The notes beneath the pieces are model-generated. The model ran no database searches. It saw only the letters and a program-made list of their open reading frames with translations, and had not been told where the DNA came from. Position numbers and translations under genes: made by a program. Positions 15,485 to 23,297 of a stretch of DNA of 64,000 nucleotides are shown piece after piece; within the stretch, counting starts at the first letter, position 1, and every line of letters starts with the position of its first letter. Where the stretch lies: assembly GCA_963942565.1 (NCBI GenBank), contig CAWWDR010001049.1, positions 62,001-126,000 on the forward strand, in the 5' to 3' direction. The stretch comes from Maea johnstoni. Its lineage: Eukaryota > Annelida > Polychaeta > Spionida > Magelonidae.

Positions 15485-15811
15485 ATGTTAATAGCTAGTT
15501 CCCAGTTAGTTTTTAAAGGGAGTGCGGATACTCAAGTTTTTCTGATTACAGGAAAGGAGCAAAAATCTTTGATATCATTCTCTGGATTCCTTAAATCTAC
15601 AGATCAAGACATCAGCAATCTCGACTGTCATGAGATAATTATCTACACAGGAGCACAGGTCAAAAATATAATTTCAGCATCACTTGAAAGAAGCAAGAAA
15701 AATACTATATCTGAATTCCATTCATTCAGAAGGTTTGATCTCTCAGAGGAATTAAAACTTAAGCTTGTAGATTGGTTATTCGGTGCAGAAGATTTACAGG
15801 TGATGGATTAG
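15485..15811 (+). CDS. Unknown accessory protein, tandem paralogue 1
   Basis: A 108-residue protein with no family I recognise and no signal peptide or membrane helix. Its order of motifs is FKGSADTQVF, ISFSGFLKSTDQDISN, IIIYTGAQVKNIIS, then a C-terminal FDLSEELKLKLVDWLFGAED. The same order is seen in the next gene, so the two are duplicates. A strong GGAGG ribosome-binding site precedes the ATG. Predicted as a small alpha/beta protein. The neighbourhood (recombinase, DUF4160 pair, IS66) is accessory DNA. Confidence 0.7.
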   Translation: MLIASSQLVFKGSADTQVFLITGKEQKSLISFSGFLKSTDQDISNLDCHEIIIYTGAQVKNIISASLERSKKNTISEFHSFRRFDLSEELKLKLVDWLFGAEDLQVMD

Positions 15812-15815
15812 TATA

Positions 15816-16100
15816 ATGATGTTAATAGTGGATTCGGATATTTTCACCAAAGGAATTGCTGATACGCAGATTTTCTGCATTTTCAATGAGAATCAAGAAT
15901 CTCTATTAACATTCAAAGGCTCTCTACAATCTACAAATCAGAGTATTAGAAACTTCAAATCACAACAGGTCATTGTATATACAGGACCACAAGTTCAAAG
16001 AATTATTTCGAATTACAAAAGAATAATAGTATCCATTAAAAATAACTCTCTCCATGTATTGCGTCAAATTGAAATTACTCCGGCATTAGAATTAAAGTAA
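15816..16100 (+). CDS. Unknown accessory protein, tandem paralogue 2, cut by IS66
   Basis: A 94-residue paralogue of the preceding gene, 4 bases after it: FTKGIADTQIF, LTFKGSLQSTNQSIRN, VIVYTGPQVQRIIS, then ITPALELK. The coding sequence runs into the left end of the IS66 element, whose terminal GTAA supplies the stop codon at 16098-16100. Compared with paralogue 1, it lacks the last 12-15 residues (the VDWLFGAED end). It may still be made as a slightly short protein. A start one codon later (ATG at 15819) is equally possible. Confidence 0.65.
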   Translation: MMLIVDSDIFTKGIADTQIFCIFNENQESLLTFKGSLQSTNQSIRNFKSQQVIVYTGPQVQRIISNYKRIIVSIKNNSLHVLRQIEITPALELK

Positions 16101-16165
16101 AGGTCAAACTAACACCGTATTGAATTACAGCTACTCCTGATTTATGTTTTTCTGAGGAGAAAATA

Positions 16166-16456
16166 ATGATCAGAAAAACAGAAAGCTACTGGAAAAAACA
16201 CATTGAAAATTGGAAAATCAGCGAACAGACTGCACACCAATATTGTAAAAATAACGGATTAGTTCAAAGTACATTTCAGAGATGGATTAAAAAATTAGAT
16301 AAGAGAATTGTTCCCATAAAAATAGATCTACCAGTACAAAATAACTGCCATAATAATATTGTAATCGAAGGTTCGGGAATAAAAATTTCTCTTCCTGAAA
16401 ATGTAAATCCAACACTACTATCAGCATCCATAAGAGAAATTAAAAAATGTTCATAA
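16166..16456 (+). CDS. tnpA: IS66 TnpA-like protein
   Basis: A 96-residue accessory protein of IS66 elements. The helix-turn-helix is visible as YWKKHIENWKISEQTAHQYCKNNGLVQSTFQRW. The basic RWIKKLDKR segment that follows is typical. TnpA is needed for full IS66 transposition in known elements, but its role is not defined. An ATGAGGAGAA-like ribosome-binding site precedes the ATG. Its stop overlaps the tnpB start by 10 bases. Confidence 0.85.
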   Translation: MIRKTESYWKKHIENWKISEQTAHQYCKNNGLVQSTFQRWIKKLDKRIVPIKIDLPVQNNCHNNIVIEGSGIKISLPENVNPTLLSASIREIKKCS

Positions 16457-16794
16457 ACTTGGATACTGTGGGGATTTACGTAGTTCCCGGATTTACTGAT
16501 ATGAGAAAACAGATAACAGGACTGTCGTCAGCCCTGTATGACTTATGCGATATCGATTTAATGGAGCCCAATATTTTCATTTTCTGCGGAAAGTCCAAAA
16601 AGATATTGAAAATATTATATTGGGAAAGAAATGGATTCTGTCTATGGCAAAAGAAATTAGGTAAAGATAAATTCCCATGGCCAGTCTCCGAATCGGACAT
16701 TCAGATTATAGACCTGGAAAAATTACACTTACTCCTGAAGGGAATCGATTTCTGGAAAGAGCATAAATCAATTAATTCAAAAGATTTTTTCTGA
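16447..16794 (+). CDS. tnpB: IS66 TnpB-like protein (IS66 Orf2)
   Basis: A 115-residue IS66 Orf2-like protein. The family pattern is complete: VYVVPGFTDMRKQITGLSSAL (here IYVVPGFTDMRKQ), FIFCGKSKKILKILYWERNGFCLWQKKL, and KFPWP near the end. No enzymatic function is known. It overlaps tnpA and is followed by tnpC after 40 bases, all in one transcript. Confidence 0.92.
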   Translation: MFINLDTVGIYVVPGFTDMRKQITGLSSALYDLCDIDLMEPNIFIFCGKSKKILKILYWERNGFCLWQKKLGKDKFPWPVSESDIQIIDLEKLHLLLKGIDFWKEHKSINSKDFF

Positions 16795-16834
16795 AGGGGT
16801 TTTATAATATTTTTATAAGATTTATAATCTGGAA

Positions 16835-18026
16835 ATGGATAATGTGGATTTCTCAAAACTGAGTAAAGAAGAACTGATACAGGAGATCAAACGACTTAAT
16901 GATAAAGTCGAAAATCAATCGGAAGAGATAAGTATCTTAAAAAAATATATCTTTGCCAGAAAGAATGAGAAGTGGACTAAAGAAGACAAAGAAAAGAGTC
17001 AGACATTCAATGAAACGGAAAGCACTAGTGCAGAAGATTCGGATCAGAAAGATAAAAACGACACAGATAATGATAAAACAGAATCAAAAGATAAAAAAAA
17101 GACTGGAAAGAAGCCTCTCCCTGCTGGCATACCAAGAGAAAAAGTCATCTTTGATGTAGAGGACGACGAGAGTCTGTGTCCATGCTGCGGGAAAAAAAGA
17201 CCACAAATGGGCTCATCTTCCACCGAAGAGCTTGAGTTCCTAAGAGCTCAGATTCTTGTGAAAGAATACATTACAAAAAAATATGGGGCATGCAGTTGCA
17301 GCGGATTTCAGAATAATACAGAACTTTCCCAGGTTTTAGAGGCAAAAGCACCCTCCAGATTCATTCCCGGCAGCATAGCATCTCCCAGTCTCGTGGCTCA
17401 GATAGTTGTAAGTAAATTTGTAGATGGTATCCCTCTCTACAGACAGGAGAGGATTTTTAAACGAATTGATATTAAAATCAGCAGACAGAGTATGAGCAAC
17501 TGGTGCCTTACTGCTTCCAGAAAATGTGGAGATATACTCGAACATATGCGGAAGATAGCCATAAATGGAAGCATGATTAACATGGATGAGACAACGGTTC
17601 AGGTTTTAAAAGAAAATAATAGAGAACCGGATAGTAAATCCTATATGTGGGTTATGGTCGGTGGTTCTGAGGGAAAAAAAGTCATTCTGTTCAATTATTC
17701 GCCTACAAGAAAACAGGAAAAACCCTTTTCATTGTTAAAAGGATTTAAAGGAATACTTCAAACTGATGGTTATGCCGCATACAATAAAGCTGTGAAAGAA
17801 TATGATCTCTGGCATGTCGGTTGCTTAACACATGCCAGGAGAAAGTTTTTTAAATTAGCTGAGGTGACTAAGAAAAAAGGGAAAGCTCATAAAGGTGTGG
17901 AGTTTTTCACCAGACTGTATAAGGTAGAAACGAAACTGATAATTGAAAATCTCTCACTGGAAGATTTCTTAAAAAAAAGGAGAAAATTGGCGATTCCCAT
18001 ATGGCAGGAATTTCATAAATGGCTAG
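16835..18026 (+). pseudogene. tnpC: IS66 transposase tnpC, 5' part
   Basis: The first roughly 397 residues of the IS66 DDE transposase. An N-terminal leucine-rich coiled coil (ELIQEIKRLNDKVENQ) is followed by a charged linker and a zinc-finger-like CPCCGKKRP. The catalytic core begins NMDETTVQVL (first Asp) and continues QTDGYAAYN (second Asp). The reading frame is interrupted at a CTAG by an IS1182-family insertion. The frame continues 26 codons plus into the insert and ends at 18124. The remaining part of tnpC, including the catalytic Glu, lies at 19667-20025. Confidence 0.9.
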
Positions 18027-19662
18027 CAGTCTGTCGGACTTTACCCCTTTCTAAAAAAAAGAATTTCCAGAATTCAATTTCTCGCATAAAATTCCTTCAT
18101 GAGTGCAAATTTTATAAATATTGACAGAGATACTCCGATGCTTTTTCCTGCTGACCTGCGGGAATGGCTACCCGAAAACAGCCTGGTCCATTTTATAATA
18201 GATGCAGTAGATACACTGGATCTAAGCAGTTTTTCTATAAATACACGAGGCAGTGGAAACGCCCAGTATCCACCGGCGATGATGCTGACACTGCTGATTT
18301 ACAGCTATGCTACAGGAAGATTTTCTTCAAGAGAAATTGAACAGGCAACGTATTTTGATGTGGCAGTGCGATATATATGCGGTGGAGATAAACATCCGGA
18401 CCACGACACAATATGTTCATTCCGTTTAAAAAATCGAGATGTATTCAAGGAATCTTTTATCAAGGTTCTGATGGTGGCTTCTGAAATTGGGAACCTAAAG
18501 AAAGTCGGTGGTATCAGTGTCGACGGAACTAAGATTTCAGCCAATGCCAGCAAACATTCGGCAGTGAGTTATAAACGGGCTGTAAAGAAAATTAAGCAGC
18601 TTGAACTGGAAATTGAACAATTAACACAGAAAGCAGAGGAGGCAGACAGCACGCCACTTCTCGATGGCCTGACAATTCCTGATGAAATAAGCCGTAGAGA
18701 AAATCGAAAGAAGGCATTGGAGAAGGCTAAAGCTGCCATTGAAGAACGTTATGAAGAGATCTACAAAGAAAAACGAGCTGAATATGAAGAGAAAAAGAAT
18801 AAACGGGATAAAGTCCGTGAAAGTGGTAATAAACCACGGGGAAGAGAACCCAAACCACCTGGGGAGACACCGTCTGATAATATGCAGTTCAATTTTACAG
18901 ATGAAGAAAGTCAAATAATGAAAGCAGGAAACGGCAACCACTTCCTGCAGTCATACAATGCCCAGGCAGCTGTCGATACCGAAGGAAGCATGTTGATTCT
19001 GGGAAAGTATTTGACGGCTCATGCAAATGACAAACTTGAGCTTGAGCCGTGTACTGATAGTGTTGATTCTGCAGTTCGAAATATAAGTGATGTCAGTTCT
19101 GATACTGGTTATTTCAGTGAAAAAGCTGTACTTGCAGTTGAAGATAATGGAAATGGCCCGATTGTCTATTGTGCTGTTGAAAAGCATGGTCACCACCGGA
19201 CTGTTGCCGATTTGGAAGAAAAGGCTGATCCTCCGCCACCTCCGAAAGATGCAACCACAAAAGAAAAAATGATTCATCGTCTGAGAACCAAAGAAGGAAA
19301 AGAAAGGTATAAACTTCGAAAACAAACGGTAGAACCAGTTTTTGGCATCATAAAAACAGTAATGGGATTCAGGCAATTTTCTTTGCGAGGGAAAGAAAAA
19401 GCAGGTCTGGAATGGGACCTTGTCACTCTTTCATATAATTTAAAACGGCTGTACAAACTGAACGATGGGAGACGATTGTCTGTGATGTTGTAGGGAGAGT
19501 GCTTCCAGAGATAAAAACGACTCTATAAAGGGTAAAATTGACGGAAAAATTGATTTTATTTTATATTTTCCGATTAAGTTGGTTAGAATTTCTATAAAGC
19601 CTAACAAACCGGGATTTTATTTAATTTTCGACGTTACGAAGGTTTATCAACCCGACAGACTG
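18027..19662 (+). mobile_element. IS1182-family element, complete copy 1
   Basis: 1,636 bases. Terminal inverted repeats begin CAGTCTGTCGG at both ends (18027-18037 and, inverted, CCGACAGACTG at 19652-19662). CTAG flanks it on both sides (18023-18026 and 19663-19666) as a 4-base target duplication. Taking one CTAG plus the outer flanks restores a continuous tnpC frame. It encodes one intact transposase. An apparently identical copy lies in inverse orientation at 53264-54899. Confidence 0.93.
18099..19493 (+). CDS. IS1182-family transposase
   Basis: A 464-residue DDE transposase. The DUF772-type N-terminus (TPMLFPADLREWLPENSLVHFI) is followed by a helix-rich DNA-binding part and a core with VGGISVDGTKISANASKHS (first Asp). 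A long charged coiled coil (about residues 155-255) follows, then DVSSDTGYFSE (second Asp) and VEPVFGIIKTVMGFRQF (Glu). The protein is identical in length and sequence to that at 53433-54827, so transposition was recent. It looks fully functional. Confidence 0.95.
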   Translation: MSANFINIDRDTPMLFPADLREWLPENSLVHFIIDAVDTLDLSSFSINTRGSGNAQYPPAMMLTLLIYSYATGRFSSREIEQATYFDVAVRYICGGDKHPDHDTICSFRLKNRDVFKESFIKVLMVASEIGNLKKVGGISVDGTKISANASKHSAVSYKRAVKKIKQLELEIEQLTQKAEEADSTPLLDGLTIPDEISRRENRKKALEKAKAAIEERYEEIYKEKRAEYEEKKNKRDKVRESGNKPRGREPKPPGETPSDNMQFNFTDEESQIMKAGNGNHFLQSYNAQAAVDTEGSMLILGKYLTAHANDKLELEPCTDSVDSAVRNISDVSSDTGYFSEKAVLAVEDNGNGPIVYCAVEKHGHHRTVADLEEKADPPPPPKDATTKEKMIHRLRTKEGKERYKLRKQTVEPVFGIIKTVMGFRQFSLRGKEKAGLEWDLVTLSYNLKRLYKLNDGRRLSVML

Positions 19663-19666
19663 CTAG

Positions 19667-20025
19667 TCGATGTCAAAAGGAAAGTCGCTCCCGATTCAAA
19701 ACTTGATTTGGCCATTAATTACTCGTTAAATCAGTATAAAAACCTTGTTCGATATTTGAGATATCCTGAGATCAAACCAGATAATAATATTGCTGAAAAT
19801 GCTATCAGGCCATTCTGTGTTGGTCGAAAAAATTGGCTGTTCAACATAACACCAAGAGGTGCTCATTCAAGTGCTGCTCTATATTCTCTGGTGGAGACTG
19901 CGAAAGCTAACAAGGTGGAACCTGACCTATATTTGAACTATATGTTCTCAGAAATACCCAAAATAACAGATAAAACTGATCTCGATGCTCTTATGCCGTG
20001 GAATATGCCTGAAAAAACCCTTTGA
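19667..20025 (+). pseudogene. tnpC: IS66 transposase tnpC, 3' part
   Basis: The C-terminal 119 residues of the IS66 transposase. The features KSKL-like PDSKLDLAINYSLNQY, then DNNIAENAIRPFCVGRKNWLF with the catalytic Glu in the NxAENAIRP motif, and finally the SSAALYSLVETAKAN tail are the standard IS66 C-terminus. It stops just at the right terminal repeat. The upstream in-frame bases (19579-19662) belong to the inserted IS1182-type element. Confidence 0.93.
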
Positions 20026-20032
20026 CGCTTAC

Positions 20033-20264
20033 GTATAATGCATTGTATTTGGGCGAGGTTCTAAGCAGATTTGACTTTCTGAAGGATGAACTGCTCGTGA
20101 AAGAGATAATCCAATGGATTGTGGAATCGCAAGATGAGAATGGCCACTTTAAGCCGACATCTATGTTCATGAATTATAAGGGGTGGGATTTTGCTGATAA
20201 AAAAGAACCATCACCATGGATGACATATTTATGCTGTAAGGTTTTAAAACAATATTACTCTTAA
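20033..20264 (+). pseudogene. C-terminal stump of an unrecognised host gene
   Basis: About 76 residues open from the IS66 end to a TAA at 20262-20264. The protein text (YNALYLGEVLSRFDFL, WIVESQDENGHFKP, WDFADKKEPSPWMTYLCCKVLK) has the look of a helical alpha/alpha-barrel repeat of the terpene-cyclase or prenyltransferase kind, where a QDxNGxF-type turn recurs. The N-terminal majority of the gene is absent. The frame begins in the IS66 terminus. The family guess is weak. Confidence 0.5.
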
Positions 20265-20281
20265 CAACAAAGGAAATCTAA

Positions 20282-21085
20282 TTGGAACAAATGAATCATG
20301 TGACACTTTCACATACAGTACAACATCAATTTAAATCCGAAACGATTGGAGACTTGTTTAATATTAATATCGCATTACCAAAGAATTATTCTCCAGAAAC
20401 CAGGCAATATCCAGTGGCCTATCTGACTGACGCTAATATTTTTTTCGGTATGGTTGCTGAAACAGCGTGGTTATTGCAGTACGGCCAGGAGATACCGGAA
20501 GTCATCATCGTGGCAATCGGATATCCTGACAATTCAGAGCATATGGCTTTGCGCGAACGTGATTTGACGCCGACTCAGGAAGGCAATGCCAAAAATAGCG
20601 GAGGATCAGGTGATTTTCTTAAATTTATTTCAAAGGAATTAAAACCATTTATTGAAAGCAGCTATTCGGTAAATACAAAAGATTCAGCATTATTGGGTGA
20701 TTCGATGGGTGGCCTGTTCGGATTATACGTCTTATTCAATCAACCGGAGGAATTTCAACGATATATAATCGGCAGCCCTTCAATATATTGGGACAATTCT
20801 GTCATTTTAAGCATGGAACAATTATATTCTGAGAAAAATGATACTCTCCCTGCCAAAGTGTTCCTTTCGGCTGGAGAATTAGAAGCCCTTTATGAACCGG
20901 CATTTGCCGGCATGCTGTCCAATGTTGCAAAACTGACAGAAACTTTATCCTTTAGAAAATATAAGAAACTCATTTTTGAAAGTCACATCTTCAAAAATGA
21001 AACACACTTATCTGTAATTCCGGCAACCTTTTCAAGGGGATTAAGAGAAATTTACAAAACTGATTATTCGCTTCTTAATTCGTAA
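20282..21085 (+). CDS. Alpha/beta-hydrolase esterase (enterochelin-esterase-like)
   Basis: A 267-residue serine esterase of the putative-esterase (Esterase_D) fold. The YPVAYLTDAN opening strand, the nucleophile elbow LLGDSMGGLFGLY near residue 142 and the oxyanion strand PEVIIVAIGY are clear. A late His in FESHIFKNETHLSV is the likely catalytic histidine. No signal peptide, so it acts in the cytosol. AAAGGA is 8 bases before a TTG at 20282, which I take as the start; an ATG at 20291 is the alternative. The 3' end overlaps the convergent YciI-like gene by 22 bases. Substrate unknown. Confidence 0.85.
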   Translation: MEQMNHVTLSHTVQHQFKSETIGDLFNINIALPKNYSPETRQYPVAYLTDANIFFGMVAETAWLLQYGQEIPEVIIVAIGYPDNSEHMALRERDLTPTQEGNAKNSGGSGDFLKFISKELKPFIESSYSVNTKDSALLGDSMGGLFGLYVLFNQPEEFQRYIIGSPSIYWDNSVILSMEQLYSEKNDTLPAKVFLSAGELEALYEPAFAGMLSNVAKLTETLSFRKYKKLIFESHIFKNETHLSVIPATFSRGLREIYKTDYSLLNS

Positions 21086-21351
21086 ACTCTAATGCTTGCT
21101 ATGAATGGATTTGTCTTTGCGATTTTTTCAGCTTCATCAATGCTTTCGGCTTTAATTATATTATAACCGGTAATACAATCCATATCCCATGGCAATTCTT
21201 TCGTGCCCTGTTTGGAGATCTCACGACCGCCCATAAAGCCGCCTTGATCGACCATAATCCCCTCGATGGATTTGAACCATTTACCCCACTCAGCCATGAT
21301 TTCATCTGTAGGATTTTCAAATCCGTAATGCAACAATAAAAATTTTTTCAT
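21064..21351 (-). CDS. YciI/DGPF-like small protein
   Basis: A 95-residue protein with a ferredoxin-like alpha/beta fold typical of YCII-related proteins. The N-terminal KKFLLLHYGF strand, MAEWGKWFKSI helix, GGFMGG turn, GYNIIKAESIDEAEKIAKTNPF and the final strand SIRVYEL fit the family. A His near the N-terminus (LLHYG) matches the conserved YciI histidine. No defined substrate is known for the family. It is monocistronic and convergent with the esterase. Confidence 0.75.
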   Translation of the reverse strand: MKKFLLLHYGFENPTDEIMAEWGKWFKSIEGIMVDQGGFMGGREISKQGTKELPWDMDCITGYNIIKAESIDEAEKIAKTNPFIASIRVYELRSE

Positions 21352-21491
21352 CTCGTCTCCCTGGTTTCTTAACTGTTTCCTTTTCAGTCATTAGGTTAAG
21401 CTAAATATAATACAATGCCCTAAGGATTTGTAGTAAAATCAAACTTCAATAATAATTTTAAACTCATCTTGTTATCAAAAACCTGAGCCAC

Positions 21492-21509
21492 TACTATTTG
21501 TTAATAGTA
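21492..21509. promoter_or_regulatory. Palindromic operator candidate before first MDR gene
   Basis: TACTATT (21492-21498) and AATAGTA (21503-21509) form a perfect 7-base inverted repeat with spacer TGTT, 20 bases before the start codon. A TACTATAT/ATATAGTA palindrome with a related centre lies at 26295-26315 ahead of another gene of the cluster. Shared control is inference. Confidence 0.5.
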
Positions 21510-21528
21510 TGGAAATGAGGAATTACCG

Positions 21529-22509
21529 ATGAAAGCTTATGTATATGAAAAATATGGATCATATAAAAATTTAATTTTGAAAGAACTGGATAAACCAGTG
21601 CCCAAAACAGATGAAGTCCTGGTAAAAATACACGCATTCTCAATCAATGACTGGGATTGGGCATTGCTGCTTGGAAAATCATTGATTACGAGAATGGGCA
21701 ACGGTTTATTTAAACCCAAAATGACTCCCATATTGGGATCTGATATTTCCGGAGTTATAGAATCAGTTGGTAAAGATATTAAAAACTATCAACCTGGAGA
21801 TTCGGTATATGGAGACATTAGCGGTAGCAACTGGGGTGGATTTGCAGAGTTTGCCTGCGCCAAAGAGAATGCACTAATCCTAAAACCCAAAAATATGAGT
21901 TTCGAAGATGCCGCCGCACTGCCCCAGGCTGGAATACTGGCTGTACAGGGATTATTCGACCAGGGGAATATTCAAAAAGGCAATAAAATATTGATAAATG
22001 GAGCTGGCGGCGGCGTGGGAACATTGGGGATTCAAATCGCCAAACAATTCGATTGCGAAGTTACAGGAGTTGACAGCTCTGATAAATTTCAAATGATGAC
22101 AGAGCTGGGATATGATCATCTGATAGATTACAGGGAGACAGATTTTACTAAGGCTGAAAATCAATATGATCTGATCCTGGACAACAAAACACTTCATCCC
22201 ATAAAATCTTTCATGAAAGTTTTAACACCACAAGGCACATATGTGACAACGGGTGGATCAATGGGGAGAATACTGGAAGCTCTGCTCCTTGGACCACTGT
22301 TCAGAAAACTGTACAAAAAGCAAGTTAAGGTAGTGATGCTCAATGCCAACAAGGATTTGGCCTATTTCAATGATCAATATAATTCCGGATTGATTAAACC
22401 GGTAATAGACGGATCATACGAATTGGAGCAATTGCCCGAAGCAATGAAATATTTTGACCGGGGCGGACACAAGGGGAAATTGGTCATTACTGTAATCCCC
22501 TCAAAATAA
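21529..22509 (+). CDS. Zinc-less MDR oxidoreductase, paralogue 1
   Basis: A 326-residue medium-chain dehydrogenase/reductase of the quinone oxidoreductase type. An N-terminal GroES-like fold (MKAYVYEKYGSYKNL, PILGSDISGVIESVG) is followed by a Rossmann domain with INGAGGGVGTLGIQIAK near residue 160. The structural and catalytic zinc cysteines of classical alcohol dehydrogenases are missing, so it should reduce quinones or activated alkenes with NADPH (family knowledge). It is the first of five paralogues within 7.2 kb. GAGGAATTACC precedes the ATG. A stop and a short spacer separate it from the Nudix regulator. Confidence 0.9.
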   Translation: MKAYVYEKYGSYKNLILKELDKPVPKTDEVLVKIHAFSINDWDWALLLGKSLITRMGNGLFKPKMTPILGSDISGVIESVGKDIKNYQPGDSVYGDISGSNWGGFAEFACAKENALILKPKNMSFEDAAALPQAGILAVQGLFDQGNIQKGNKILINGAGGGVGTLGIQIAKQFDCEVTGVDSSDKFQMMTELGYDHLIDYRETDFTKAENQYDLILDNKTLHPIKSFMKVLTPQGTYVTTGGSMGRILEALLLGPLFRKLYKKQVKVVMLNANKDLAYFNDQYNSGLIKPVIDGSYELEQLPEAMKYFDRGGHKGKLVITVIPSK

Positions 22510-22521
22510 TCAAACTTCTCC

Positions 22522-22553
22522 TTGACTTAGTGTCCCATAGACACTAATATAAT
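22522..22553 (+). promoter_or_regulatory. Promoter with overlapping palindrome, Nudix/NrtR gene
   Basis: TTGACT (22522-22527) and either TAATAT (22545-22550) or TATAAT (22548-22553) form the promoter. TTAGTGTC-CCATA-GACACTAA (22527-22547) is a perfect 8-base inverted repeat filling the -35/-10 spacer. NrtR proteins bind palindromes of about this size and repress their own and nearby genes (family knowledge). Confidence 0.65.
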
Positions 22554-22587
22554 ATTAATAGTGTATAAAACACCAAGGAGAACCCTA

Positions 22588-23283
22588 TTGGGATATACAT
22601 ATGAATATGAAAGACCGGCGGTAACTGTGGATTGTGTTGTTTTCGGTCTGGATTTATTAAAGAAAAATCTAAAAATCCTTCTTATTAAAAGAAATCTGGA
22701 GCCCTATAAAGATAAATGGGCGTTACCGGGAGGTTTCGTTCAAATGGATGAGAACCTGGAAGAAGCTGCCAAAAGAGAATTAGCGGAAGAATCAGGCTTG
22801 AAAAATATATATATGGAGCAGCTTTACACTTATGGGGCTGTGGGCAGAGATCCTCGAGACAGAATCGTTACTGTTGCCTATTTTGCTCTTGTAAAGATGA
22901 ACGATCTAATATTACACGCCGATACAGACGCCAGCGATGCCGCCTGGTTTGCTATAGATGACTTTCCAAAACTTGCCTTCGATCACGAAGAGATTCTGGA
23001 AGAGGCAATAAAAAGACTTAAGGGAAAAGTGAGATATCAGCCTATAGGTTTCGAAATGCTTCCGCCGAAATTCACCTTATCCCAATTGCAGAATTTATAT
23101 GAAATAGTCCTTGAAACGTCCCTGGACAAGAGGAATTTCAGGAAAAAGATTCTCTCTATGGACCTATTAATAGATCTTGAAGAGATAGAGAAAGATGTAT
23201 CGCACAGAGCTGCCAGACTGTACTGCTTCCATAAAGAGCGATACGAACAATTGATAAAAAAAGGTTTCAATTTCGAGATCTGA
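22588..23283 (+). CDS. Nudix hydrolase / NrtR-type regulator
   Basis: About 231 residues. I place the start at a TTG (22588) because AAGGAG (22575-22580) lies 7 bases before it; a GTG at 22561 is at the expected transcription start and has no upstream site. Residues 5-140 are a Nudix domain with an intact Nudix box, [17 protein letters not shown] followed by AEESGL. Residues 150-230 form the winged helix-turn-helix found in NrtR regulators ([18 protein letters not shown], then [13 protein letters not shown]). NrtR senses ADP-ribose and controls NAD metabolism in many bacteria, often with a degenerate box; here the box looks catalytic. It sits between MDR genes and probably regulates them (inference). 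Confidence 0.88.
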   Translation: MGYTYEYERPAVTVDCVVFGLDLLKKNLKILLIKRNLEPYKDKWALPGGFVQMDENLEEAAKRELAEESGLKNIYMEQLYTYGAVGRDPRDRIVTVAYFALVKMNDLILHADTDASDAAWFAIDDFPKLAFDHEEILEEAIKRLKGKVRYQPIGFEMLPPKFTLSQLQNLYEIVLETSLDKRNFRKKILSMDLLIDLEEIEKDVSHRAARLYCFHKERYEQLIKKGFNFEI

Positions 23284-23297
23284 TTAGGAGATAAAAA

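Larger units (their letters stand above)
16097..20032 (+). mobile_element. IS66-family element, interrupted
   Basis: The terminal repeats are GTAAAGGTCAAAC at the left (16097-16109) and GTTTGACGCTTAC-like sequence at the right (20020-20032), i.e. GTAAGCGTCAAA read inwards. GTAAGCG is the family-typical terminus, so the left end is slightly degenerate. It holds tnpA, tnpB and a tnpC split by an IS1182-family element. The 8 bases on either side (GAATTAAA and GTATAATG) are not a target duplication, so one flank has been rearranged. It is not autonomous while tnpC is interrupted. Confidence 0.85.
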
